Shown: in pieces, positions 36,795 through 44,504 of the stretch
Position numbering within the stretch: the first letter of the stretch is position 1
How the letters are laid out: each line of letters opens with the position of its first letter
Origin: Blautia caecimuris
Lineage (GTDB): Bacteria; Bacillota; Clostridia; Lachnospirales; Lachnospiraceae
NCBI RefSeq assembly: GCF_024622975.1
Contig: NZ_JANJZT010000011.1
Span: 37,129 to 101,128, forward strand
Length of the DNA stretch: 64,000 nt
Direction of reading: 5' to 3'
The notes under the pieces: model-generated
What the model saw: the letters and a program-made list of their open reading frames with translations, nothing else
Database searches by the model: none
Told to the model about the DNA's origin: nothing
Program-made: the position numbers and the translations under genes

Positions 36795-37412
36795 ATGAAA
36801 AAACAAAGACTTATAAAAAATATTACAGATCAGATCAAGGAAGCGCAGATGAAACTGGGATTTGTCCGGGAAAGTATCAGGCTGTATTTTCCCTGGGACT
36901 CCTTTATGGTTCTTCTGGGAGAAACTCTGGAGGAAGAAGGTTCAGGCATACATTCAGAGGATAAACTATTTCCGGCTGACGGGAATTGCTCCGAGACAGA
37001 AAGGAAAAAGCAGAAAAGAAGGATCCTTAATGAGCTGAATGGTTCAGCCGGGTTTGGGACCGGAGGACTGGGACAGGTTTCTTTCCGGGAAAGCAGAGGA
37101 AGGGTGGAGGTTACCATTCCCCCGGAAGGGGCGGAGTACGTTCACCGGGAGATTTCAGACCCGCCTTTTCTGAAGGCTGTGATTGAGCTTTTCGGGACCA
37201 GCCATAATCCTTCCGTGGATGACGTCTGCGCCTGCTTTGCTGAGTTCAGTCCGGATTATGTGTGCTGTAAAATACAGGATAATGATTTTGATTATGTTTT
37301 GTACTTTCAGGATGAAGAGATCGATCCTTATTATTACTGTATAAAAATGGAAATGGGACATACGGTTTATCATCGTTTTATAAAAGAAGATTACGAAAAA
37401 TTAGTGGGGTAA
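36795..37412 (+). CDS. DUF3877-like protein of unknown function
   Basis: A soluble protein of about 205 residues with conserved-looking segments LGFVRESIRLYFPWDSF, then a charged insert, and a C-terminal YCCKIQDNDFDYVLYFQDE region. It resembles the DUF3877 family, which I know from Lachnospiraceae genomes next to the tRNA-modifying gene tcdA, as here (seven bases apart). The start is uncertain: ATG 36795 has GGAGA upstream and begins the conserved part; ATG 36780 and 36729 are possible. There is no evidence on function beyond the linkage. Confidence 0.75.
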   Translation: MKKQRLIKNITDQIKEAQMKLGFVRESIRLYFPWDSFMVLLGETLEEEGSGIHSEDKLFPADGNCSETERKKQKRRILNELNGSAGFGTGGLGQVSFRESRGRVEVTIPPEGAEYVHREISDPPFLKAVIELFGTSHNPSVDDVCACFAEFSPDYVCCKIQDNDFDYVLYFQDEEIDPYYYCIKMEMGHTVYHRFIKEDYEKLVG

Positions 37413-37419
37413 AGGAATT

Positions 37420-38157
37420 ATGGCAAATCAGTTTTCGAGAACAGAGCTTCTTTTCGGGGAAGCGGCAATGGACAGACTGGCGCAGTGCCGTGTGGCGGTT
37501 TTCGGCATTGGAGGAGTAGGCGGATATACGGCAGAGGCCCTTGCAAGAAGCGGTATTGGAGAGATTGATCTGATTGACAGTGATACGGTAAGTCTTACGA
37601 ATCTGAACCGGCAGATCATAGCATTGAGAAGTACGATAGGAAAATATAAAGTGGATGTAATGAAGGAGCGTATCCTTGATATAAATCCTGATATAAAGGT
37701 ACATGTGCACAAGTGTTTTTATCTGCCTGAAACAAAGGATGAATTTGATTTCAGCCAGTATGACTATGTGGTAGATGCAGTAGATACAGTGACAGCCAAG
37801 CTTCAGCTTGTTGAAGAAGCCAATGCAGCGGGAGTTCCTGTTATCAGCAGTATGGGAGCAGGAAACAAGCTGGATCCCACAGCCTTTCAGGTGGCTGACA
37901 TTTATAAAACATCCGTGTGTCCTCTTGCAAAAGTCATGCGCCGTGAACTGAAAAAACGGGGAATAAAAAAGCTGAAAGTGGTTTATTCTCAGGAACTTCC
38001 GGTCATGCCTTCTCAGGAGGCGCTTAATTCTTACAGTGAGGAGCAGTCCGAGACAGCCCCTAAGAAACGGTCCGTTCCGGGATCTGTGGCATTTGTTCCA
38101 TCTGTGGCAGGACTGATCATTGCAGGAGAGGTTCTGAAGGATCTTATAAATTTTTAG
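37420..38157 (+). CDS. tcdA: tRNA threonylcarbamoyladenosine dehydratase (TcdA/YgdL, ThiF-like)
   Basis: This E1-like ATP-dependent enzyme cyclises the t6A37 modification of tRNA. It starts FSRTELLFGEAAMDRL, then the nucleotide-binding VFGIGGVGGYTAEALARSGI, DSDTVSLTNLNRQI (ATP-site residues) and DAVDTVTAKLQL, with a C-terminal PGSVAFVPSVAGLIIAGEV. These are characteristic of the TcdA branch of ThiF proteins. At 245 residues it has normal length. It forms an operon with the DUF3877-like gene; pyk has its own promoter. Confidence 0.94.
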   Translation: MANQFSRTELLFGEAAMDRLAQCRVAVFGIGGVGGYTAEALARSGIGEIDLIDSDTVSLTNLNRQIIALRSTIGKYKVDVMKERILDINPDIKVHVHKCFYLPETKDEFDFSQYDYVVDAVDTVTAKLQLVEEANAAGVPVISSMGAGNKLDPTAFQVADIYKTSVCPLAKVMRRELKKRGIKKLKVVYSQELPVMPSQEALNSYSEEQSETAPKKRSVPGSVAFVPSVAGLIIAGEVLKDLINF

Positions 38158-38188
38158 ATGATTCTACGATTTTTTTACATAAATTTGC

Positions 38189-38216
38189 TTGTGTAAAATA
38201 TGGTTTCTGTTATAAA
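38189..38216 (+). promoter_or_regulatory. Promoter of pyk
   Basis: TTGTGT (38189-38194) and TATAAA (38211-38216) are spaced by 16 bases, 42 bases before the start codon. Confidence 0.6.
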
Positions 38217-38258
38217 ATAAATCTATATTTCGTAAAAATTTGAGAAGGAGAGTGTGAT

Positions 38259-39689
38259 ATGCGCAAAACAAAAATTATTTGTACTATGGGTCCGTCAACT
38301 GATAAAGAAGGAATACTTGAACAGCTTGCCATTGAAGGTATGGATGTTGCAAGATTTAACTTTTCTCATGGTCCCCATGAGGAACAGAAAGGCCGTCTTG
38401 AAAGATTAAAGGCGATCAGAACAAAGATCAACAGACCCATTGCTGCGCTGCTCGATACAAAAGGACCGGAAATCCGGATTCAGGAATTTGCAAAAGGCAA
38501 GGTTACTGTAACAGAAGGCCAGAAGTTTATTCTGACTGCAGAGGATATCCAGGGAACAGAAGAAAAGGTATCTGTGACCTATAAAGATCTTTATAAGGAT
38601 GTAAAGTCCGGCGACAGTATTCTGATCGACGATGGTCTGATCGGCCTGAAGGTTGAAAAGATCCAGGGAACAGAAATCCACTGTGTGGTAATAAACGGAG
38701 GTGTGATTTCCAATAAAAAGGGCGTGAATCTTCCAGGCGTAAATGTGAACATGCCGTTTATCAGCAAAAAAGACAGAGAGGATATTCTTTTTGGAATCAA
38801 AGAGGGCTTTGACTTTATTGCAGCTTCTTTTACCAGAACAGCAGAGGATGTGCTGGAGATCCGTAAGATTCTGGATGAAAACGGCGGTCGTGACATTAAT
38901 ATTATTGCCAAGATTGAAAATCAGCAGGGCGTTGATAATATCGACAGCATTATGGAAGTGGCAGACGGAATCATGATCGCCCGTGGAGATATGGGTGTGG
39001 AGATTCCTCTGGAAGACGTTCCTGTTATCCAGAAAGAGATCATTAATAAGGTTTATAATGCAGGCAAACAGGTAATCACAGCAACTCAGATGCTGGATTC
39101 TATGATGAAAAATCCAAGACCTACCCGTGCGGAGACAACAGACGTGGCAAATGCCATTTATCAGGGAACAAGCGCGATCATGCTTTCCGGTGAGACTGCA
39201 GCAGGAAAATATCCGGTAGAAGCTCTTCGGACCATGATAAAGATTGCCCTTCGTACAGAGAGCGATATTGCATATAATAAAGAATTTAACATTCTTTCCA
39301 GAGATCATGGAACTACCACAAACATGACGACAGCGATTTCCCATGCAACCTGTATGACTGCCATTGATCTTGGCGCAAAAGCTATTATTACAGTCAGCCG
39401 TTCCGGAAACACTGCAAGAATGGTTTCCAAATACCGTCCGGGCTGCATGATCGTAGGATGCTCGCCGGAGGAACATACATGCAGACAGCTGAACATGTCC
39501 TGGGGCATCACGCCGGTTCATATTAAAGAAGAGTACAGCATGGAAATCCTTCTGCTCCACGCTACAGAGGCGGCAGAAAAAGCCGGTTATGTAGAAAAAG
39601 GCGATGTGGTCGTTCTGACAGCAGGAGTTCCGCTGGGGCGTTCCGGAAATACGAATCTTATTAAGGCTACAGTAGTAGGAGAGTATTGA
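38259..39689 (+). CDS. pyk: Pyruvate kinase
   Basis: This enzyme makes ATP and pyruvate from phosphoenolpyruvate at the end of glycolysis. It begins MRKTKIICTMGPSTD, with substrate and metal motifs FNFSHG, DTKGPEIR, and the signature IIAKIENQQGVDNID; MIARGDMGVEIP and TRAETTDVANA follow. At 476 residues it ends with the allosteric C domain and lacks the extra PEP-utiliser-like extension found in some Firmicute enzymes. AAGGAG lies upstream with good spacing. It is probably transcribed alone. Confidence 0.97.
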   Translation: MRKTKIICTMGPSTDKEGILEQLAIEGMDVARFNFSHGPHEEQKGRLERLKAIRTKINRPIAALLDTKGPEIRIQEFAKGKVTVTEGQKFILTAEDIQGTEEKVSVTYKDLYKDVKSGDSILIDDGLIGLKVEKIQGTEIHCVVINGGVISNKKGVNLPGVNVNMPFISKKDREDILFGIKEGFDFIAASFTRTAEDVLEIRKILDENGGRDINIIAKIENQQGVDNIDSIMEVADGIMIARGDMGVEIPLEDVPVIQKEIINKVYNAGKQVITATQMLDSMMKNPRPTRAETTDVANAIYQGTSAIMLSGETAAGKYPVEALRTMIKIALRTESDIAYNKEFNILSRDHGTTTNMTTAISHATCMTAIDLGAKAIITVSRSGNTARMVSKYRPGCMIVGCSPEEHTCRQLNMSWGITPVHIKEEYSMEILLLHATEAAEKAGYVEKGDVVVLTAGVPLGRSGNTNLIKATVVGEY

Positions 39690-39695
39690 TCTTAA

Positions 39696-39797
39696 AATTT
39701 TATCGGCAGAAGTTTTGATGTAGCCGACGTAAAAAAAGCCGTGAAATTCATCCAGGCGCAGGGACTGGAATCATCTGATGAGACAGATGTAAAATAG
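39696..39797 (+). pseudogene. Possible C-terminal gene fragment after pyk
   Basis: After an in-frame stop, 33 codons read NFIGRSFDVADVKKAVKFIQ and then AQGLESSDETDVK before a TAG. There is no start codon or ribosome binding site. The composition looks like a real protein C terminus, so this may be what is left of a deleted gene. I do not recognise the family; chance coding is possible. Confidence 0.3.
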
Positions 39798-39858
39798 TCT
39801 TTCCTGTTAAGTCAGGATAGCTGGCGGGCAGCGAAATAACTGCACATAAAGAGAAGAT

Positions 39859-39918
39859 AAAAAACATCTCCGCCCAGAACAGGGGAGTAAAATCCCGGTT
39901 CCGGCAGAGATGTTTTTT
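39859..39918. terminator. Long bidirectional terminator between pyk and the CLC gene
   Basis: The stem AAAACATCTC with GAGATGTTTT extends inward with GCC/GGC and a second GAAC/GTTC helix; A- and T-tracts flank it. It serves the two converging genes. Confidence 0.8.
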
Positions 39919-39919
39919 G

Positions 39920-41212
39920 TTACTTGGTGTGCCTGTTAATATATCGTGCCTTATATTTTGAGTACACAATGGTCTGATCCTTATAAAGTCCGTAATACCC
40001 GGAAACAGCATAGCTGATGGAGACTGCGATCAGGTAATAGGAAACGCCCTCAAATCCAAACAGTTCAAAGGCAATGAGGATGGAGGTAATGGGACAGTTG
40101 GTAACGCCGCAGAACAGGGCTGCCATTCCGGAAGCAGCGCATAAGGAAGGCGAAAGTCCTACAAGCTGTCCCATAATACAGCCAAAGGTAGCGCCGATAC
40201 AGAAGGAGGGAACAATTTCTCCTCCCCGGAAGCCTGCTTTCATGGTAATTGCAGTAAGAATCAGCTTCCTCAGAAAATCAAAGGGTCTGGCCTGTCCTTC
40301 CTCCACTGCTTTTTCAATGAGCCCGTTTCCTGCGCCCATAAAATCTGCTGACTGGAGAAGAAGGGTGATCACAATAATAGCTCCGGAGGCTGCGACAATA
40401 CGCAGATAGGGATTTTTCAGGAAACGGGAATAAAACTGTCCAATGCCTTTCAGGGCAACGCAGAAAAGAATACTTACGATCCCGCAGCCAACTGCCACAA
40501 GAAGCATTTTCAGCCCGGAAGCAACAGAAAGCTCAGGAATCCCGGATACATGAAAGCTTTCCGGATGGATATCGAAGCTGACTGCAAATCTGGCGGCAAC
40601 CAGAGAGGCGATCACACAGGGTAGGAGAGCCGCATAGTACATAACCCCTACGCTTACTACCTCCATGGAAAATACAGCGGCAGCCATGGGCGTACCAAAA
40701 ACAGCAGAAAAGGCGGCGCTCATGCCGCACATTACAATCACATGTCTGTCCTCTTCATCAAGACGGAACCAGGTGCCAAGCTGATTGCCGATACTTCCTC
40801 CAAGCTGTATGGCAGCGCCCTCACGTCCAGCGGATCCTCCTGTAAGATGCGTCAGAAGAGTGGAGACAAAGATCAGAGGAGCAGACCGCAGAGGAACATC
40901 ATCCTGTGAACGGATAGTAGAAAGCACCTGGTTGGTGCCTCCGTCATCCTTTCCGAATTTCTGATACAGGAATACAATACACAGACCGGAAATTGGAAGC
41001 AGAAGAAATACCTGGAGATTCTGCATACGAAAATCCGTGACAAATTTCAGGGCTCTTGCAAAGACGCTGCTTATGGCTCCTACTGCCAGACCTGTAAGGA
41101 CAGCCAGAAGAAGCCATTTTGCAAGATTTGACGCATCCCTCCATATTCGTCTGGCATAGAAGCGAATCAGACGAAGGCTTTTATTTTCTCTGTTTTTCTG
41201 TGTCGTATCCAT
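39920..41212 (-). CDS. CLC family anion channel/antiporter, possibly of the fluoride type
   Basis: This ten-or-more-helix CLC protein has the anion-filter motif as GGSAGREGAAIQLG (GREGP in ordinary chloride CLCs) and GGEIVP in place of GxFxP; the usual GSGIP is replaced by GTNQV. To my memory these departures are those of the CLC-F fluoride/proton antiporters and not of chloride exchangers, but I cannot align them here. The start at ATG 41212 follows AAGGGGGA; an in-frame start at 41251 runs into the upstream terminator. The protein is about 430 residues. No fluoride riboswitch is visible, since the space upstream is a terminator hairpin. Confidence 0.88.
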   Translation of the reverse strand: MDTTQKNRENKSLRLIRFYARRIWRDASNLAKWLLLAVLTGLAVGAISSVFARALKFVTDFRMQNLQVFLLLPISGLCIVFLYQKFGKDDGGTNQVLSTIRSQDDVPLRSAPLIFVSTLLTHLTGGSAGREGAAIQLGGSIGNQLGTWFRLDEEDRHVIVMCGMSAAFSAVFGTPMAAAVFSMEVVSVGVMYYAALLPCVIASLVAARFAVSFDIHPESFHVSGIPELSVASGLKMLLVAVGCGIVSILFCVALKGIGQFYSRFLKNPYLRIVAASGAIIVITLLLQSADFMGAGNGLIEKAVEEGQARPFDFLRKLILTAITMKAGFRGGEIVPSFCIGATFGCIMGQLVGLSPSLCAASGMAALFCGVTNCPITSILIAFELFGFEGVSYYLIAVSISYAVSGYYGLYKDQTIVYSKYKARYINRHTK

Positions 41213-41231
41213 GATTTCCCCCTTATTCTGT

Positions 41232-41273
41232 AAAAAACGGATCACGGACAAAAATGACCATGACCCGTTTTTT
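41232..41273 (-). terminator. Terminator between copA and the CLC gene
   Basis: A 16-base stem with two mismatches (starting AAAAAACGG, ending CCGTTTTTT) sits between the copA stop and the CLC start, both on the minus strand. Confidence 0.7.
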
Positions 41274-41314
41274 GTATTTCAGTAGCAGTGCAGATACATT
41301 TTGTAGTATCCGGT

Positions 41315-41533
41315 TTATTCTTCAGTAATTCCGGTTACTTCGTATCCTGCATTTTTGATAACTTCCCGGATCTTATCTTCGTCCACATGTTCCGGAGAAG
41401 TAAAAACAGTTGTCTTTTTTTCGTGGGAGGAAACAACATCCTCTGCCTGGAAAGCAGCCTTGATCGCTTCATTTACATGAGCCTCGCAGTGGGGGCACAT
41501 CATTCCTTCAACATTTACTGTGATTTTTACCAT
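41315..41533 (-). CDS. Possible internal start giving a free CopZ-like copper chaperone
   Basis: Within copA, in frame, ATG 41533 is preceded by AAAGGAG with a nine-base gap, as good a ribosome site as those of true genes here. It would make a 72-residue HMA protein ([20 protein letters not shown]...) identical to the C-terminal domain of CopA. The linker before it is rich in Asn, Lys and Glu and looks like a translated intergenic region. So the locus may yield both the fusion and free CopZ, or the fusion may come from loss of a stop codon. This is inference from the site. Confidence 0.45.
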   Translation of the reverse strand: MVKITVNVEGMMCPHCEAHVNEAIKAAFQAEDVVSSHEKKTTVFTSPEHVDEDKIREVIKNAGYEVTGITEE

Positions 41534-43876
41534 AGAAGTAGTCTCCTTTTCTTTATTACTTTCATTATAATCTTTTTCAGGCAGAATGGAAACAGCCTGT
41601 TTGATTTTTTTGTCCCGGCCTGCATCATGAACCTTAAAAAGATTCAGCCGGAGGGCATTTGTGACAACGCAGAAGCTGGAAAGGCTCATGGCGGCAGCCC
41701 CGAACATGGGATTTAAGGTCCAGCCAAAGATGGGGATCCACACGCCTGCGGCAAGAGGGATTCCTATTACATTGTAGAAAAATGCCCAGAAAAGATTTTC
41801 GTGGATGTTTCTGAGGGTAGCTCTGCTGAGGCGGATGGCTGCAGGCACATCGCTTAACCGGCTTTTCATCAGAACAATGTCTGCCGCGTCAATGGCAATG
41901 TCTGTTCCTGCTCCTATAGCAATGCCGATATCTGCCCTTGTAAGAGCCGGAGCGTCATTGATCCCGTCTCCTACCATGGCAACCTTTCCCTGTTCCTTCA
42001 AAGAACGGATCACACTTTCCTTGCCGTCAGGGAGAACTCCTGCGATCACCTCGTCCACTCCTGCCTGCTTTCCGATGGCCCGGGCAGTCTTTTCATTGTC
42101 TCCGGTAAGCATTACAACCTGGATTCCCATATTCTGAAGCTCTTTAACAGCCTGCGGACTGTCTTCCTTGATCACATCGGCAACTGCGATGATACCGGCC
42201 AGTTTGTTGTCTGAGGCAAAGAGAAGAGGGGTTTTGCCCTGTTCAGCCAGATGTTCGGCCTGCTGTTTCAGAGAATCCGGCACAGAAACACGGCTGCTGA
42301 TAAACTTCATGCTGCCTCCCATAAGCGTCTGACTGTTCATAATGCCGGACAGTCCGTTTCCGGGAAGCGCCTGAAAATCAGAAATTTCAGAAGCGTGAAG
42401 CTTCCGTTCTTCAGCTTTTTTCAGAACCGCTTTTGCCAGAGGATGCTCACTTTTCTGTTCCAGAGAAAAGGCAAGAGTCAGAAGCTGCTCTTCAGAAAAT
42501 CCCTCTGCAGGAAGAATATCAGTAACTTCCGGCTGACCGCTGGTAATGGTTCCTGTTTTATCAAGAGCCACAATCTGTACTTTTCCTGTTTCTTCAAGAG
42601 ATACGGCTGTTTTAAAAAGAATCCCGTTTTTGGCGCCCATGCCGTTTCCTACCATAATGGCAACCGGAGTGGCAAGTCCCAGTGCGCAGGGGCAGCTGAT
42701 AACAAGAACAGAAATTCCCCTTGCAAGAGCATAGCCAAAGGTCTGTCCTGTAAGAAGCCACACAATAGTTGTAATTACAGCAATGGTGATAACGGCAGGC
42801 ACAAAGATCCCGGAAACCCGGTCTGCGATTTTTGCAATAGGAGCCTTGGTGGCTGCAGCGTCGCTGACCATTTTTATAATCTGGGATAAAGTAGTATCTT
42901 CTCCTACCCGGGAAGCTTCACAGCGGATAAATCCTGACTGGTTGACCGTGGCTGCAGATACCATATCCCCGGCTGCTTTGTCTACAGGAATGCTTTCACC
43001 TGTGAGAGCTGATTCGTTTACTGCGCTTGTCCCTTCAAGAACTACTCCGTCTACAGGAATGTTTTCTCCCGGACGGACAACAAAGATATCTCCTTTGTGA
43101 ACCTGTTCTACAGGGATTGTGGTTTCCTGTCCGCTGCGGATCACAACGGCTGTTTTCGGAGCAAGCTTCATAAGACTTTTCAGCGCGTCTGTTGTTTTTC
43201 CCTTGGAGCGGGCCTCCAGCATTTTTCCCACAGTGATCAGAGTAAGGATCATTGCCGCAGACTCAAAATAAAAGTCCATCATGTAATTTTCCACAGCAGC
43301 CATGTCCCCGCTGACCTGAGCGCCTGTCATGGCAAAAAGCACATACACGCTCCAGACAAAGGACGCCATGGAGCCAAGGGCAACAAGCGTGTCCATATTG
43401 GGGGATCTGTGCCAGAGACTTTTGAATCCGCTGATAAAAAACTTCTGGTTAATGACCATGACGATCCCTGCAAGAAGCAGCTGTAAAAGCCCCATGGCAA
43501 CATGATTGTGTTCAAACCACTGAGGCACAGGCCAGCCCCACATCATATGTCCCATGGAAAAATACATGAGAACCAGAAGAAAGCCCACAGAGGCGATCAG
43601 TCGTTTTTTCAGAATGGGAGTTTCGTGATCCGCAAGAGCTTCCGCAGCCTGGGATGCAGAGGACTGCTGACTGTCAGAGCCTTTTAGGGAGGCTCCGTAA
43701 CCGGCCTCCTCAACAGCCTTTATAATATCCTGAGGGGAGGCGCTTCCCTCTACTCCCATGGAATTGGTGAGCAGACTGACCGAGCAGAAGGTTACCCCGG
43801 GAACGTGGGATACAGCTTTTTCTACCCGGGCGCTGCAGGCCGCACAGCTCATTCCTGTTACCTGATATTGTTCCAT
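41315..43876 (-). CDS. copA: Copper-translocating P-type ATPase with N- and C-terminal heavy-metal-binding domains
   Basis: This P1B-type ATPase exports Cu(I). An N-terminal HMA domain has GMSCAAC at the start; the membrane metal site is CPCALGL, the phosphorylation site DKTGT, and the later motifs SEHPLAKA and [10 protein letters not shown] are present. After the last helix a charged linker leads to a second HMA domain with GMMCPHC (residues about 780-853), which is normally the separate chaperone CopZ. The start is ATG 43876, after AAGGAGG. It is co-transcribed with csoR, 46 bases upstream. See the internal start listed separately. Confidence 0.95.
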   Translation of the reverse strand: MEQYQVTGMSCAACSARVEKAVSHVPGVTFCSVSLLTNSMGVEGSASPQDIIKAVEEAGYGASLKGSDSQQSSASQAAEALADHETPILKKRLIASVGFLLVLMYFSMGHMMWGWPVPQWFEHNHVAMGLLQLLLAGIVMVINQKFFISGFKSLWHRSPNMDTLVALGSMASFVWSVYVLFAMTGAQVSGDMAAVENYMMDFYFESAAMILTLITVGKMLEARSKGKTTDALKSLMKLAPKTAVVIRSGQETTIPVEQVHKGDIFVVRPGENIPVDGVVLEGTSAVNESALTGESIPVDKAAGDMVSAATVNQSGFIRCEASRVGEDTTLSQIIKMVSDAAATKAPIAKIADRVSGIFVPAVITIAVITTIVWLLTGQTFGYALARGISVLVISCPCALGLATPVAIMVGNGMGAKNGILFKTAVSLEETGKVQIVALDKTGTITSGQPEVTDILPAEGFSEEQLLTLAFSLEQKSEHPLAKAVLKKAEERKLHASEISDFQALPGNGLSGIMNSQTLMGGSMKFISSRVSVPDSLKQQAEHLAEQGKTPLLFASDNKLAGIIAVADVIKEDSPQAVKELQNMGIQVVMLTGDNEKTARAIGKQAGVDEVIAGVLPDGKESVIRSLKEQGKVAMVGDGINDAPALTRADIGIAIGAGTDIAIDAADIVLMKSRLSDVPAAIRLSRATLRNIHENLFWAFFYNVIGIPLAAGVWIPIFGWTLNPMFGAAAMSLSSFCVVTNALRLNLFKVHDAGRDKKIKQAVSILPEKDYNESNKEKETTSMVKITVNVEGMMCPHCEAHVNEAIKAAFQAEDVVSSHEKKTTVFTSPEHVDEDKIREVIKNAGYEVTGITEE

Positions 43877-43922
43877 ATTTCCTCCTTCTGCTGTGTACAG
43901 ACTGTCTGTTCCGTACACAGTC

Positions 43923-44228
43923 TTATTTCATAAGTTTCTGTAAAGTAACCACAAGTTCATCAATGGTTTCGTCTTTGCCTTCCCGGATATCCCTTGCCAC
44001 ACAGGTTTTAATATGGGCGGCAAGAAGTTCTTTGTTAAAAGCATTCACTGCAGCGTTTACTGCGGCGGACTGAACCAGAATGTCATTGCAGTAGGCATCG
44101 TTTTCCAGCATTCCTATAATACCGCGAACCTGTCCTTCAATTCTTTTCAGACGGTTTACAAGCTTTTTCCGGTCTTCCTCCGGACGTACTGTTTTTTTTG
44201 TGCAGCAGCAGGATGTTGTTTCAGTCAC
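43923..44228 (-). CDS. csoR: CsoR family copper-sensing repressor
   Basis: This all-helical DUF156 repressor binds Cu(I) and then leaves its operator. The core reads [20 protein letters not shown]. The copper ligands of CsoR are present in order: Cys in AYCNDIL, then His and Cys four residues apart in HIKTC. The start is GTG 44228 with AAAGGAGG eight bases upstream; the open frame continues further but lacks a site. An N-terminal CCC cluster (TTSCCCTKK) is an extra that may also bind metal. It is the first gene of csoR-copA. Confidence 0.92.
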   Translation of the reverse strand: MTETTSCCCTKKTVRPEEDRKKLVNRLKRIEGQVRGIIGMLENDAYCNDILVQSAAVNAAVNAFNKELLAAHIKTCVARDIREGKDETIDELVVTLQKLMK

Positions 44229-44282
44229 TGTAAATTCCTCCTTTGATTCATTTATGGCTAAAAATAAATTCTGTTTATAAAC

Positions 44283-44341
44283 ATACCCCTTATGGGTATT
44301 ATTTGTATTATTATCATATACCCTGCAAGGGTATTTGTCAA
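44283..44341 (-). promoter_or_regulatory. csoR-copA promoter with two perfect CsoR-type operators
   Basis: On the minus strand TTGACA (44341-44336) and TATGAT (44318-44313) are 17 bases apart. The spacer and -10 edge are covered by a perfect ATACCC-N5-GGGTAT palindrome (44318-44334). A second identical-form palindrome lies at 44283-44299, 35 bases further downstream, between the promoter and the csoR start. The TACCC/GGGTA core is that of known CsoR boxes. Confidence 0.85.
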
Positions 44342-44365
44342 CAGGAAATATTCTGATAATAAAAT

Positions 44366-44430
44366 ACAAACAAATGTTCTTTCGGTATACAGATGTGTTA
44401 TGGAGAAAAAGAACGTTTGTTTGTTATAAT
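44366..44430 (+). promoter_or_regulatory. rhs promoter with a 17-base inverted repeat (candidate XRE operator)
   Basis: An extended -10 TGTTATAAT (TATAAT 44425-44430) is preceded by a poor -35. Arms ACAAACAAATGTTCTTT (44366-44382) and AAAGAACGTTTGTTTGT (44408-44424) are inverse with one G-U mismatch; the right arm exactly fills the promoter spacer. The left arm shares the 15-mer ATACAAACAAATGTT (from 44364) with the palindrome in front of the XRE gene at 54541. Confidence 0.6.
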
Positions 44431-44504
44431 CCTGATTGTAAAACAGAGCCGGACCTGAATTACAAGAATAAATAAATAATAAAAGAATAAAGGAGAACAA
44501 AATT

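Noticed and set aside
38406..39560. A 384-codon open frame on the minus strand within pyk
   Set aside because: It is the antisense shadow of the strongly conserved pyruvate kinase gene; the Cys/His/Ile-rich translation has no family likeness.
41213..41300. A fluoride riboswitch in front of the CLC gene
   Set aside because: The space is taken by a simple A/T-flanked terminator hairpin; the conserved pseudoknot features of the crcB motif are not seen.
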